This document shows, in pieces, positions 14,449 to 22,406 of a stretch of DNA of 23,258 bases. The position numbers and the translations under genes are program-made. The stretch is from JBDSSS01 sp038224055 (GTDB lineage: Bacteria; Actinomycetota; Actinomycetes; Actinomycetales; Dermatophilaceae). Under the pieces are notes generated by a model. The model worked only from the letters and a program-made list of their open reading frames with translations. It was not told the origin of the DNA and did no database searches. The stretch covers positions 1-23,258 of the forward strand of contig JBBRGO010000019.1 in assembly GCA_038224055.1 (NCBI GenBank), written 5' to 3'. How positions within the stretch are numbered: position 1 is the first letter of the stretch; each line of letters starts with the position of its first letter.

Positions 14449-15024
14449 ATGAACCGCCCCGATCCCCGTTCACCGCTGGTGCTCGACACCAGAGAGCTGA
14501 GTCGGCGACCCGGGACGATGCAGGAGCTCCGGCGCACGGTAACGCTTCCCGACGAACTGGGCACCGACGTCATCTCGATCAAGGCCGGCTCCCCGGTCCA
14601 GGTCCGGGTGCGCCTGGAGTCAGTCGTCGAGGGCGTGCTCGTGACGGGCTCGGCCAGTGGCACGGCGACGGGTTCGTGCGTTCGGTGCCTGGATCCCCTC
14701 GACCTCGTGGTCGAGGGTCACTTCACGGAGCTGTTCGCCTACCCCGACCGGTTGACCCACCACCACGAGGTGGGGGTCGACGAGGAGGAGGACGAGGTGC
14801 ACGAGCTCGAGGGTGACATGATCGCACTCGAGACCGTGCTCCGGGACGCCGTCGTGCCAACGCTGCCGTTCAAACCGGTGTGCCGCAAGGACTGCCCGGG
14901 GCTCTGCTCCGAGTGCGGGATCCACCTCGCGGACGACCCGGACCACCACCATGAAGTGCGAGACCCCCGGTGGTCGTCACTCAGCGGACTGCTGAGCGAC
15001 GACCCGCAAGAGAAGAGGAACTGA
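14449..15024 (+). CDS. YceD family protein (DUF177)
   Basis: This family is encoded just before rpmF in most bacteria and is linked to 23S rRNA metabolism and ribosome assembly; its biochemical role is not settled. The 191-residue protein contains SPLVLDTRELSRRPGTM near the N-terminus, GSCVRCLDPLDLVVEG (a Cys-x-x-Cys pair), an acidic segment (VDEEEDEVHELEG), and VCRKDCPGLCSECGIHL, giving a probable metal-binding set of cysteines. The ATG has AGGAG unusually close, only 2 nt upstream. The stop is 1 nt before rpmF, so the two are coupled. Confidence 0.93.
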   Translation: MNRPDPRSPLVLDTRELSRRPGTMQELRRTVTLPDELGTDVISIKAGSPVQVRVRLESVVEGVLVTGSASGTATGSCVRCLDPLDLVVEGHFTELFAYPDRLTHHHEVGVDEEEDEVHELEGDMIALETVLRDAVVPTLPFKPVCRKDCPGLCSECGIHLADDPDHHHEVRDPRWSSLSGLLSDDPQEKRN

Positions 15025-15025
15025 C

Positions 15026-15220
15026 GTGGCTGTCCCGAAGCGCAAGACATCGCGATCCAACACCCGTTCGCGTCGTGCGAACTGGAAGGCGACGCCGACC
15101 GCGCTCACCACCTGCCCCCAGTGCGGTAACGCGGCCCAGCCGCACATCTCCTGCCCGTCGTGCGGCACCTACAAGGGCCGTCACTACGCCGTCGCCGAGC
15201 GCACCGAGCACCAGGCCTGA
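15026..15220 (+). CDS. rpmF: 50S ribosomal protein bL32, zinc-binding form
   Basis: This 64-residue large-subunit protein begins MAVPKRKTSRSNTRSRRANW and has CPQCGNAAQPHISCPSCG, the two Cys-x-x-Cys pairs of a zinc ribbon, then TYKGRHYAV. The GTG start is preceded by AGAGGA 7 nt upstream, at the end of yceD. It keeps all four cysteines, like rpmB in this window. Confidence 0.97.
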   Translation: MAVPKRKTSRSNTRSRRANWKATPTALTTCPQCGNAAQPHISCPSCGTYKGRHYAVAERTEHQA

Positions 15221-15228
15221 CCAGCGTC

Positions 15229-16023
15229 GTGAGCGACCCCGTCGCCCCGGCCGTCATGACGGTCCCGCAGCGGCCCGTCGATGCCCTGGTCGCGCACCTG
15301 TTCGAGGTGCTCGACCGGGAGATCGACGAGCCGCTGCTCCTGCGTGCCCTGACCCACCGCTCCTACGCCTACGAGAACGGCGGGCTGCCCAACAACGAGC
15401 GTCTCGAGTTCCTCGGCGACTCGGTGCTGGGCCTCGTCGTCACGGACACCCTGTACACCCGTCACCCCGAGCTCGCCGAGGGCCACCTGGCCAAGCTCCG
15501 TGCGGCCGTCGTCAACATGCGGGCGCTGGCCGACGTGGCCCGCACCATCGACCTCGGCGGGTTCGTCATGCTCGGCAAGGGCGAGGAGGCCACGGGTGGC
15601 CGGGACAAGGCCTCGATCCTCGCCGACACGATGGAGGCGCTCATCGGGACGGTCTACCTCTCGTGCGGCGTGGAGCGGGCCTCCGCATTCGTGCACCACC
15701 ACTTCGATCCGCTCATCGAGGACGCGGCGACCCTCGGGGCCGGCCTCGACTGGAAGACGAGCCTCCAGGAGATGGCGGCCGCCTCCGGCCTCGGTTCGCC
15801 CGAGTACCGCGTCGACGAGCAGGGTCCGGACCACGAGAAGGAGTTCGACGCACGCGCCGTCTTCGACACCACCGTCCTCGGCACCGGCCATGGGCGGAGC
15901 AAGAAGGAGGCCGAGCAGAAGGCGGCCAAGCAGGCCTGGCACGCGCTGGAGGACCGGCGCAGGACGGCCCAGGCCGCCGCGGACGAGGTCGTGCGGTCGC
16001 ACGCCGTCGGCCCCGACGCCTGA
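15229..16023 (+). CDS. rnc: Ribonuclease III
   Basis: It cleaves double-stranded RNA, including rRNA precursors. The 264-residue protein has the RNase III domain with the signature NERLEFLGDS (56-65; catalytic Glu57, Glu60, Asp64) and the second acidic pair in ADTMEALIGTVYLS, followed by a double-stranded-RNA-binding domain from about residue 180 (DWKTSLQEMAAASG ... HGRSKKEAEQKAAKQAWHAL). I chose the GTG 9 nt after the rpmF stop; the ATG at 15256 is a fair alternative and neither has a clear ribosome site. It lies in the yceD-rpmF-rnc-mutM operon. Confidence 0.96.
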   Translation: MSDPVAPAVMTVPQRPVDALVAHLFEVLDREIDEPLLLRALTHRSYAYENGGLPNNERLEFLGDSVLGLVVTDTLYTRHPELAEGHLAKLRAAVVNMRALADVARTIDLGGFVMLGKGEEATGGRDKASILADTMEALIGTVYLSCGVERASAFVHHHFDPLIEDAATLGAGLDWKTSLQEMAAASGLGSPEYRVDEQGPDHEKEFDARAVFDTTVLGTGHGRSKKEAEQKAAKQAWHALEDRRRTAQAAADEVVRSHAVGPDA

Positions 16024-16032
16024 GCGCGGCCG

Positions 16033-16896
16033 GTGCCCGAGCTCCCCGAGGTCGAGGTCGTCCGCCGCGGCCTGGCCGAGCACGTCGTCGGTCGGCGCAT
16101 CGTCCGGGCCCGGGTGACCGGGGTTCGGGTGGCGCGACGCCACGACGCGGGTCCCGAGGACCTGGCCCAGCGCCTGCACGACGTGACGGTCACCGCTGCG
16201 GCCCGTCGAGGGAAGTATCTCTGGCTCGCCCTCGACGGTGAGGACGCGCTGATCGTCCACCTGGGGATGAGCGGACAGATGCTCGTCGAACCGCCCGACG
16301 CCCCCCTCGAGAAGCACTGTCACGCCCGCTTCGACTTCAGTGACGGTGGCCCGCAGCTCCGCTTCGTCGACCAGCGCACCTTCGGCGGGCTGGCCCTGTC
16401 GCCGCTGCGCCCCGACGGGATCCCCGAGTCGGTCGCCCACATCGCTCCCGACCCCTTCGAGCCGTCGTACGACGAGCGTGCCGTCGTGCGCCGGATGGTG
16501 ATGCGTGAGAGCGCCGTCAAGCGCGCCCTGCTCGACCAGCAGCTCGTGTCGGGGATCGGCAACATCTACGCCGACGAGGCGCTGTGGCGCGCCCAGGTGC
16601 ACGGGGAGCGCCGGTGCTCGACGCTGACGAGGCCGGCGCTCAGCCGTCTGCTCGGCCACGCCCGCGACGTCATGGCCGAGGCCCTGGGCCAGGGCGGCAC
16701 GAGCTTCGACTCGCTCTACGTCAACGTCAACGGGGCGAGTGGCTACTTCGACCGCTCACTGCACGCCTACGGGCGGGCGGGCACCCCCTGCGACCGGTGC
16801 GGAGCGACCATGCGCCGGGAGCAGTTCATGAACCGCTCATCCTCCTCCTGTCCGGTCTGCCAGCCGCGGCCGCGTCGCCGGTCGGCGCCGGCCTGA
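16033..16896 (+). CDS. mutM: Formamidopyrimidine-DNA glycosylase (Fpg)
   Basis: It removes oxidised purines such as 8-oxoguanine and nicks the DNA (AP lyase). The start PELPEVEVVRRGL gives the nucleophile Pro2 and Glu3 after Met removal, which fixes the GTG at 16033. Lys61 in RRGKYLWLAL is the conserved beta-clamp lysine. The helix-two-turn-helix region has SGIGNIYADEALW, and a zinc finger closes the protein (Cys253-Asp-Arg-Cys256 ... CPVC). The 287-residue length is normal. It is last in its operon, 9 bp after rnc, and converges on the 105-residue membrane protein gene with 21 bp between stops and no visible terminator. Confidence 0.97.
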   Translation: MPELPEVEVVRRGLAEHVVGRRIVRARVTGVRVARRHDAGPEDLAQRLHDVTVTAAARRGKYLWLALDGEDALIVHLGMSGQMLVEPPDAPLEKHCHARFDFSDGGPQLRFVDQRTFGGLALSPLRPDGIPESVAHIAPDPFEPSYDERAVVRRMVMRESAVKRALLDQQLVSGIGNIYADEALWRAQVHGERRCSTLTRPALSRLLGHARDVMAEALGQGGTSFDSLYVNVNGASGYFDRSLHAYGRAGTPCDRCGATMRREQFMNRSSSSCPVCQPRPRRRSAPA

Positions 16897-16917
16897 GAGG
16901 CGCCAGGGTCGGCCGGA

Positions 16918-17235
16918 TCACTTCGCCGGGCGCCGCCGCGGAGCCGGACGGACCGGGTCGTCGTCGGGGGCGTCGACGTCGGCGGGCACGACGATCGGCT
17001 TGATCCTCGCCCACGCGAGGAAGGCGACGCTGACGACGATGAGCCCGAGACCGGTATACAGGTTCGCGTTGATTCCCCCCGTCTTGTCGAGCGACGGCTC
17101 ACCGAACACACCCACGAACGTGAGGATGAGTCCGTAGAGGCCGAGCAGCGCCCCGATGAAGTTGCGGATGTCGAAGGCTCCGGCGGTCTTCTTGCCGCCG
17201 TCCTCGGGCTGGCGCTCGGGTGTCGTGTCAGGCAT
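16918..17235 (-). CDS. Small two-TM membrane protein paired with a sodium:solute symporter
   Basis: I do not recognise a named family. The 105-residue protein has a charged N-terminus with GGKKTAGAFDIRNFIG, a first membrane segment at about 25-45, a short loop with a Gly-rich KTGGINANLY, a second membrane segment at about 57-77 ending WARIKP, and a Pro/Asp/Arg-rich cytoplasmic-looking tail. The ATG at 17235 has AAGGAG 5 nt upstream, and starts 11 nt after the symporter stop, so the two are one operon. Small two-TM proteins next to SSS-family carriers often serve as accessory subunits; that role here is inferred from position only. Confidence 0.85.
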   Translation of the reverse strand: MPDTTPERQPEDGGKKTAGAFDIRNFIGALLGLYGLILTFVGVFGEPSLDKTGGINANLYTGLGLIVVSVAFLAWARIKPIVVPADVDAPDDDPVRPAPRRRPAK

Positions 17236-17246
17236 GTCCGCTCCTT

Positions 17247-19004
17247 TCAGAACGCGAAGTTGAGGATGATGACGAGGACGAGGGCGATCCCGGCCAGCGG
17301 AACCGTGCGCCGGAACCAGGGGAGGGTCTGCTCGTGCGGGTCGACGAGGTCCTCCCTGGGCGTCTCGGAGTAGACGAGGCCGCGCAGCGAGCCCGCGGGC
17401 TTCGGCTCGGTGACGAGGGAGACCACCACGCTGAGCACGATGTCGACGACGAAGGCCGTCGACGCCGCGATGAAGGCGGCTCCCTGGCCGCCGACCGGGA
17501 TGAGACCGATGCTCGCCGAGCCGAAGGCGTCCTGGCTGAGGAACGCGACGAGCACCGCCGAGAGCGTGCCCGCCGAGAGGCCGACCCAACCGGCCGTCGC
17601 CGTCATCCGCTTCCAGAACATGCCGAGGATGAAGGTGGCGAAGAGCGGCGCGTTGAAGAAGCCGAAGAGCGTCTGCAGGTAGTTCATGATGTTGGAGAAG
17701 GAGCTCGCGATGATCGCCGTGAAGATGGCCACGACGGTGGCCCCGACCGTCGCGAGTCGCCCGATGCGGAGGTAGTAGTCGTCGGAGTGGTCCTTGCGGA
17801 TGTAGCGCTGCCACAGGTCGTAGCTGAAGACGGTGTTGAAGGCCGAGATGTTCGCGGCCATACCGGCCATGAAGGCCGCGAGCAGGCCCGCGATGGCGAG
17901 GCCGAGCAGACCGTTGGGCAGGACGTCGCGCATGAGCAGGATGAGCGAGTCGTTGTACTGCACGCCGGTCCCCGACGTCCCGCCCGCCGGGGTGCCGCCC
18001 CCCTTGAGGTCGGCGATCTCCTTGACGAGGACGGCCGCGATCATGCCCGGGAAGATGACGATGAAGGGGACGAACATCTTGGGGAAGGCGCCGATGATCG
18101 GCGTCTTGCGGGCCGCCGAGATCGAGTTGGAGGCCATCGCGCGCTGGACCTCGACGAAGTTCGTCGTCCAGTAGCCGAAGGACAGCACGAAGCCGAGCCC
18201 GAAGACGATGCCGATGACCGACAGCACGGGGGAGTCGAAGCCCGTGAGGGCCTGACCGGGCCAGGACTGGAGCTGCTGGTCCGCCGGTGGCACCCCGGCG
18301 CTCGCCGGGGCCGTCGCCGCGAACTCCGTGATCTTCTGCTTGAGCCCGTCGTAGCCCCCGACACGGTGCAGGCCGATGAGGGTCAGTGGCAGGAGGGCCG
18401 CGACGATGACGAAGAACTGGAGGACCTCGTTGTAGATCGCCGCCGAGAGGCCGCCGAGGGTGATGTAGGACAGCACGATGGCGGCCGCCACCATGAGGGC
18501 GACCCAGAGGGGCCAGCCGAGCAGGGCCTGGACGATCGAGCCGAGCAGGTAGAGGTTGACGCCGGCGATGAGCAGCTGGGCGACCGCGAAGCTCAGGGCA
18601 TTGACGAGGTGCGCGCCGGTGCCGAAGCGCCGGAACATGAACTCCGGCACCGACCGCACCTTGGAGCCGTAGTAGAACGGCATCATCACGACGCCGAGGA
18701 AGAGCATCGCGGGGATCGCCCCGACCCAGAAGTAGTGCACCGTCGCGATGCCGAACTGGGCGCCGTTGGCCGACATGCCCATGATCTCGACGGCACCGAG
18801 GTTGGCCGAGATGAACGCGAGGCCGGTGACCCACGCCGGCAGGGACCGTCCGGAGAGGAAGAAGTCGATCGAGCTGGAGACCGCCCGCCGGGCCATCACC
18901 CCGATGCCGAGGACGAACACGAAGTACAACGCGATGATGATGTAGTCGACGAGTTTCGCGTCGATGAGGGTGTCCGCCGTCGGCAGCCCTGCCAGAACGT
19001 TCAT
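17247..19004 (-). CDS. Sodium:solute symporter family (SSS) transporter
   Basis: This carrier imports an organic solute with Na+ across the cytoplasmic membrane. The 585-residue protein has many hydrophobic segments, starting LVDYIIIALYFVFVLGIGVMA, followed by the family hallmarks ISANLGAVEIMGMSANGAQ, FYYGSKVRSVPEFMFRRFG, and GFVLSFGYWTTNFVEVQRAMA (the block around the second Na+ site), then GLLAAFMAGMAANISAFNT. I count roughly 13-15 TM segments. The ATG at 19004 is chosen over the upstream ATG at 19031 because GAAGGGA lies 8 nt before it. The substrate is not readable from sequence. The divergent transhydrogenase-like gene hints at a hydroxy- or keto-acid or a related carbon source, which is only inference. 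Confidence 0.92.
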   Translation of the reverse strand: MNVLAGLPTADTLIDAKLVDYIIIALYFVFVLGIGVMARRAVSSSIDFFLSGRSLPAWVTGLAFISANLGAVEIMGMSANGAQFGIATVHYFWVGAIPAMLFLGVVMMPFYYGSKVRSVPEFMFRRFGTGAHLVNALSFAVAQLLIAGVNLYLLGSIVQALLGWPLWVALMVAAAIVLSYITLGGLSAAIYNEVLQFFVIVAALLPLTLIGLHRVGGYDGLKQKITEFAATAPASAGVPPADQQLQSWPGQALTGFDSPVLSVIGIVFGLGFVLSFGYWTTNFVEVQRAMASNSISAARKTPIIGAFPKMFVPFIVIFPGMIAAVLVKEIADLKGGGTPAGGTSGTGVQYNDSLILLMRDVLPNGLLGLAIAGLLAAFMAGMAANISAFNTVFSYDLWQRYIRKDHSDDYYLRIGRLATVGATVVAIFTAIIASSFSNIMNYLQTLFGFFNAPLFATFILGMFWKRMTATAGWVGLSAGTLSAVLVAFLSQDAFGSASIGLIPVGGQGAAFIAASTAFVVDIVLSVVVSLVTEPKPAGSLRGLVYSETPREDLVDPHEQTLPWFRRTVPLAGIALVLVIILNFAF

Positions 19005-19124
19005 GGACGTGATCCCTTCGTTGGACGTCACCGTCGCATCACGCTAGCGCAGCGCGACCCGGGCGACCCGTCAGGCACTCCGGCTCGTGCGACGATGCCT
19101 GCATCCGTGACTCGAGGAGGAGCC

Positions 19125-20414
19125 ATGACCCACTCGCCTGCCCACCCCGAGAGCGTCTTCACCTACGGGGCGCCGCAGCTGAAGTTCGGCCCGGGGGCCT
19201 CCGACGAGATCGGTCACGACCTGTCCCTGCTCGGAGCGCACCGGGTGCTCGTCGTCACCGATCCCGGGGTGGCCGCGACCGGCACGCCGGAGCGGGTGGC
19301 GCGGCAGATGGCCGCTTTCGGCATCGAGGCCGTCGTCCACGACTCCGCCCACGTCGAGCCGACCGACGCGAGTCTCGAGCGGGCGATCGAACGGGCCCGC
19401 GCCGACGGGCCCTTCGACGCCTTCGTCGCCGTCGGTGGTGGCTCCGCGATCGACACGGCCAAGGCGGTCGACCTCATGCTCAGCAACCCCGGCGTGCTGT
19501 TGGACTACGTCAACGCCCCGGTGGGGGAGGGTCGCGCCCCCAGCAAGCCGCTCGCGCCGCTCGTCGCCGTGCCCACGACGACCGGCACCGGCGCCGAGAG
19601 CACGACGATCTGCGTCCTGGACGTGCTCGCCCTGCGGGTCAAGACCGGGATCAGCCACGCGCGACTGCGCCCCACGCTCGCCGTCGTCGACCCGCGGCTG
19701 ACGATGACCCAGCCGGCCGGCGTCACGGCGAGCGCGGGGATGGACATCCTCTGCCATGCCCTCGAGAGCTGGACCGCGCGGCCCTACACCTCCTACGAGC
19801 GCAGGACCCCCGACCAGCGGGTCCCCTACTGCGGCGCGAACCCCGTCGCGGACCTGTGGTCCGAGCGGGCCCTGGGCCTGCTCGCGACCGCCTTCCGCGC
19901 CGCCGTGCGCGACGGCGACGACGCGCAGGCGCGGGGCGACATGGCTCTTGCGGCGACCTTCGCCGGCCTCGGGTTCGGCAACGCCGGGGTGCACGTCCCG
20001 CACGCCAACGCCTACCCCATCGCCGGACGGGTCACGGACTTCCACCCGGCGGGCTACCCCGGCGAGGAGCCGATGGTCCCGCACGGGATGGCCGTCTCGC
20101 TCACCGCGCCCGAGGCGTTCCGCTGGACCTTCGAGTCCAACCCCGAGCGCCATCTCGCGGCCGCGCGGCTGCTCGAGCCCGGCGCCGAGTCGACGGCCGA
20201 CCCGGCGGACCTGCTCCCGAGCGTCCTCATCCGTCTGATGCGCGACATCGGCCTGCCCAACGGGACCGCTGGGGTGGGCTACGACGCGGGGGACACCGGG
20301 GACCTCGTCGACGGCGCGCTCAAGCAGCAACGCCTGCTCGCGACGAGTCCTCGACCGGTCCGGGGCGAGGACCTGGCCGGGATCTTCGACCGCTCGCTCC
20401 AGCTGTGGGACTGA
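19125..20414 (+). CDS. Iron-type alcohol dehydrogenase, hydroxyacid-oxoacid transhydrogenase (ADHFE1/HOT)-like
   Basis: HOT oxidises 4-hydroxybutyrate (or L-3-hydroxybutyrate) while reducing 2-oxoglutarate, with bound NAD. The 429-residue protein shows VAVGGGSAIDTAKAV (102-115), PTTTGTGAESTT, and probable metal ligands Asp207 and His211 in GMDILCHALES, His293 in HVPHANAYPIAG, and His320 in MVPHGMAV. LLDYVNAPVGEGRAP, CGANPVADLWSERAL and FAGLGFGNAGVH match human ADHFE1 much more closely than ordinary FucO-type enzymes, by memory of that sequence. The ATG has GAGGAGGAG 4 nt before it. It is divergent from the symporter gene across 120 bp. A plain hydroxybutyrate dehydrogenase is the main alternative. 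Confidence 0.85.
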   Translation: MTHSPAHPESVFTYGAPQLKFGPGASDEIGHDLSLLGAHRVLVVTDPGVAATGTPERVARQMAAFGIEAVVHDSAHVEPTDASLERAIERARADGPFDAFVAVGGGSAIDTAKAVDLMLSNPGVLLDYVNAPVGEGRAPSKPLAPLVAVPTTTGTGAESTTICVLDVLALRVKTGISHARLRPTLAVVDPRLTMTQPAGVTASAGMDILCHALESWTARPYTSYERRTPDQRVPYCGANPVADLWSERALGLLATAFRAAVRDGDDAQARGDMALAATFAGLGFGNAGVHVPHANAYPIAGRVTDFHPAGYPGEEPMVPHGMAVSLTAPEAFRWTFESNPERHLAAARLLEPGAESTADPADLLPSVLIRLMRDIGLPNGTAGVGYDAGDTGDLVDGALKQQRLLATSPRPVRGEDLAGIFDRSLQLWD

Positions 20415-20459
20415 GGAGCGAGACTGCTGGACCGCACGCGCGACGGGCACTCGGCGGCA

Positions 20460-20465
20460 TACAGT
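20460..20465 (+). promoter_or_regulatory. -10 box TACAGT for leaderless M3 peptidase mRNA
   Basis: TACAGT-N6-GTG places the start at 20472 rather than the neighbouring GTG at 20469; there is no Shine-Dalgarno site. Confidence 0.55.
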
Positions 20466-20471
20466 TCCGTG

Positions 20472-22406
20472 GTGACGACTGACCCCGGCGCGACGGCGCC
20501 CACCCCCCTCGCCCTCCCCGGACCCGACGGCTGGCTCGACTGGGTCGCGACCCGCGGCACCGAGCAGCTGGCCGAGGCCCGTGCGATCGTCGAGGCGCTC
20601 AAGGCCGACCCGCCCCCGCTCGCGATCGAGGTGCTCGGGGCGTGGAACCATGCCCAGATCGCCCTGTCCAACGCCGCGGCCGTCGGCTCCCTCCTCGCCG
20701 AGGTGCACCCCGACGCGGCGGTCCGCGACCGGGCCGACTCGCTGTCGCAGGACGTGCAGAAGCTCGACACCGACCTCGGGCTCGACACGGAGCTGTATGC
20801 CGTTCTCGCCGACCTCAGTGCCGACGGGCTCGACGCCGACGCGCGACGTGTCCTCGAGCTCACGCTGCGCGACTTCCGCCGGTCGGGGGTCGACCGTGAC
20901 GAGGCGACGCGGCAACGGTTGCGCGAGCTGAGCGAGCGAGCGGTCGTGCTGAGCCAGGACTTCGGCAAGAACATCCGTGAGGACGTCCGCAGCATCCGGG
21001 TGCGTCCCGACCAGCTGGACGGACTGCCCGAGGACTGGGTGCAGGCCCACCCGGTCGGTGACGACGGGTTCGTCACCGTGACGACCGACTACCCCGACGT
21101 CGTGCCCTTCCGCACGTTCGCCCATGATGCCGACGCACGTCGCGCGCTCACCACGCAGTTCCTCACCATCGCCTGGCCGGACAACGACCGGGTGCTGCAG
21201 GACCTCCTCGCGGTGCGACGCGAGCACGCGTCCCTGCTCGGCTACGCCACGTGGGCCGACTTCGACGCCGAGGTGAAGATGATCGGCAGCGGGGACGCGA
21301 TCGGCGCGTTCATCGAGAAGATCACCGAGCTGTCGACGACGAGCGCGGAGCGCGACAAGCAGGTCCTGCTCGACCGGCTGCGCGCGGACCGGCCCGACGC
21401 CGACGACATCGACGGCGCGGACGTGAGCTACTACGCCGAGCGCGTCCGCAAGGAGCAGCTCGAGGTCGATGCGCAGCGGGTCCGGACCTACTTCCCCTTC
21501 GAGGCCGTGCGCCAGGGACTGCTCGACGTCACCGGCCGGCTCTTCGGACTCGACTGGACCCCCGTCGACGACGCGTCGACCTGGCACGACGAGGTCGCCT
21601 CCTACGACGTGTCCTTCGAGGGCGAGCGCATCGGGCGCATCCACCTCGACCTGCATCCGCGTGACGGCAAGTACAAGCACGCGGCCCAGTTCGACCTCGT
21701 CCGGGGCGTGGCGGGGACGCAGCTGGCCGAGGGCGTCCTCGTGTGCAACTTCAACCGCGGCCTGATGGAGCACGACGAGGTGGTGACCCTCTTCCACGAG
21801 TTCGGCCACCTCGTTCACCACGTCCTCGCCGGCCGGATGCCGTGGGTGCGCTTCTCCGGGGTGGCGACGGAGTGGGACTTCGTCGAGGCCCCGAGCCAGA
21901 TGCTCGAGGAATGGGCCTGGGACGCGGACGTGCTCGCCACCTTCGCGAGGAACGCTGCGGGAGAGACGATCCCGGCAGACCTCGTCGACGCGATGCGCAC
22001 GGCCGACGACTTCGGCAAGGGGTATGACGCCCGGACGCAGATGTTCTACGCCGCGCTGTCCTACGACTTCCACATCCACCCGACCGAGGACCTCACGGCG
22101 CGGCTGAAGGAGCTGATGGCGCACTACTCCGCCTTCCCCTACCTGCCGGGCACCCACATGCAGTGCCACTTCGGTCACCTCGACGGCTACAGCTCGGCCT
22201 ACTACACCTACATGTGGTCGCTCGTCATCGCCAAGGACATGTTCTCGGCCTTCGACCGGGCGGACCTCTTCGACCCGGAGGTGGCCGGCGCCTACCGCGA
22301 CAAGGTGCTCGCCCAGGGCGGCCGCCACGACGCGGCCGAGCTCGTCGAGGACTTCCTCGGCCGGCCCTACACCTTCGACGCGTATGCCGCATGGCTGGCG
22401 GAGTGA
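20472..22406 (+). CDS. M3 family zinc oligopeptidase (thimet oligopeptidase-like)
   Basis: It degrades short peptides in the cytoplasm. The 644-residue protein is largely helical with an N-terminal lid region and carries the zinc motif HEFGH (442-446; catalytic Glu443) and the third ligand Glu472 in WDFVEAPSQMLEEW. Later come FHIHPTEDL, and HLDGYSSAYYTYMWS with the conserved Tyr/His that bind substrate. This pattern fits the thimet oligopeptidase/oligopeptidase A group. There is no signal peptide. The start is set by the leaderless promoter arrangement; the adjacent GTG at 20469 would add one residue. Its stop overlaps the start of the MOSC gene as GTGA, so the two are coupled. Confidence 0.95.
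   Translation: MTTDPGATAPTPLALPGPDGWLDWVATRGTEQLAEARAIVEALKADPPPLAIEVLGAWNHAQIALSNAAAVGSLLAEVHPDAAVRDRADSLSQDVQKLDTDLGLDTELYAVLADLSADGLDADARRVLELTLRDFRRSGVDRDEATRQRLRELSERAVVLSQDFGKNIREDVRSIRVRPDQLDGLPEDWVQAHPVGDDGFVTVTTDYPDVVPFRTFAHDADARRALTTQFLTIAWPDNDRVLQDLLAVRREHASLLGYATWADFDAEVKMIGSGDAIGAFIEKITELSTTSAERDKQVLLDRLRADRPDADDIDGADVSYYAERVRKEQLEVDAQRVRTYFPFEAVRQGLLDVTGRLFGLDWTPVDDASTWHDEVASYDVSFEGERIGRIHLDLHPRDGKYKHAAQFDLVRGVAGTQLAEGVLVCNFNRGLMEHDEVVTLFHEFGHLVHHVLAGRMPWVRFSGVATEWDFVEAPSQMLEEWAWDADVLATFARNAAGETIPADLVDAMRTADDFGKGYDARTQMFYAALSYDFHIHPTEDLTARLKELMAHYSAFPYLPGTHMQCHFGHLDGYSSAYYTYMWSLVIAKDMFSAFDRADLFDPEVAGAYRDKVLAQGGRHDAAELVEDFLGRPYTFDAYAAWLAE

Noticed and set aside
19071..22328. A reverse-strand open frame of over 1000 codons opposite the transhydrogenase-like and M3 peptidase genes
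   Set aside because: It is the mirror of strongly conserved genes on the forward strand in a GC-rich genome; its translation is rich in Arg, Gly and Val and has no recognisable domain.
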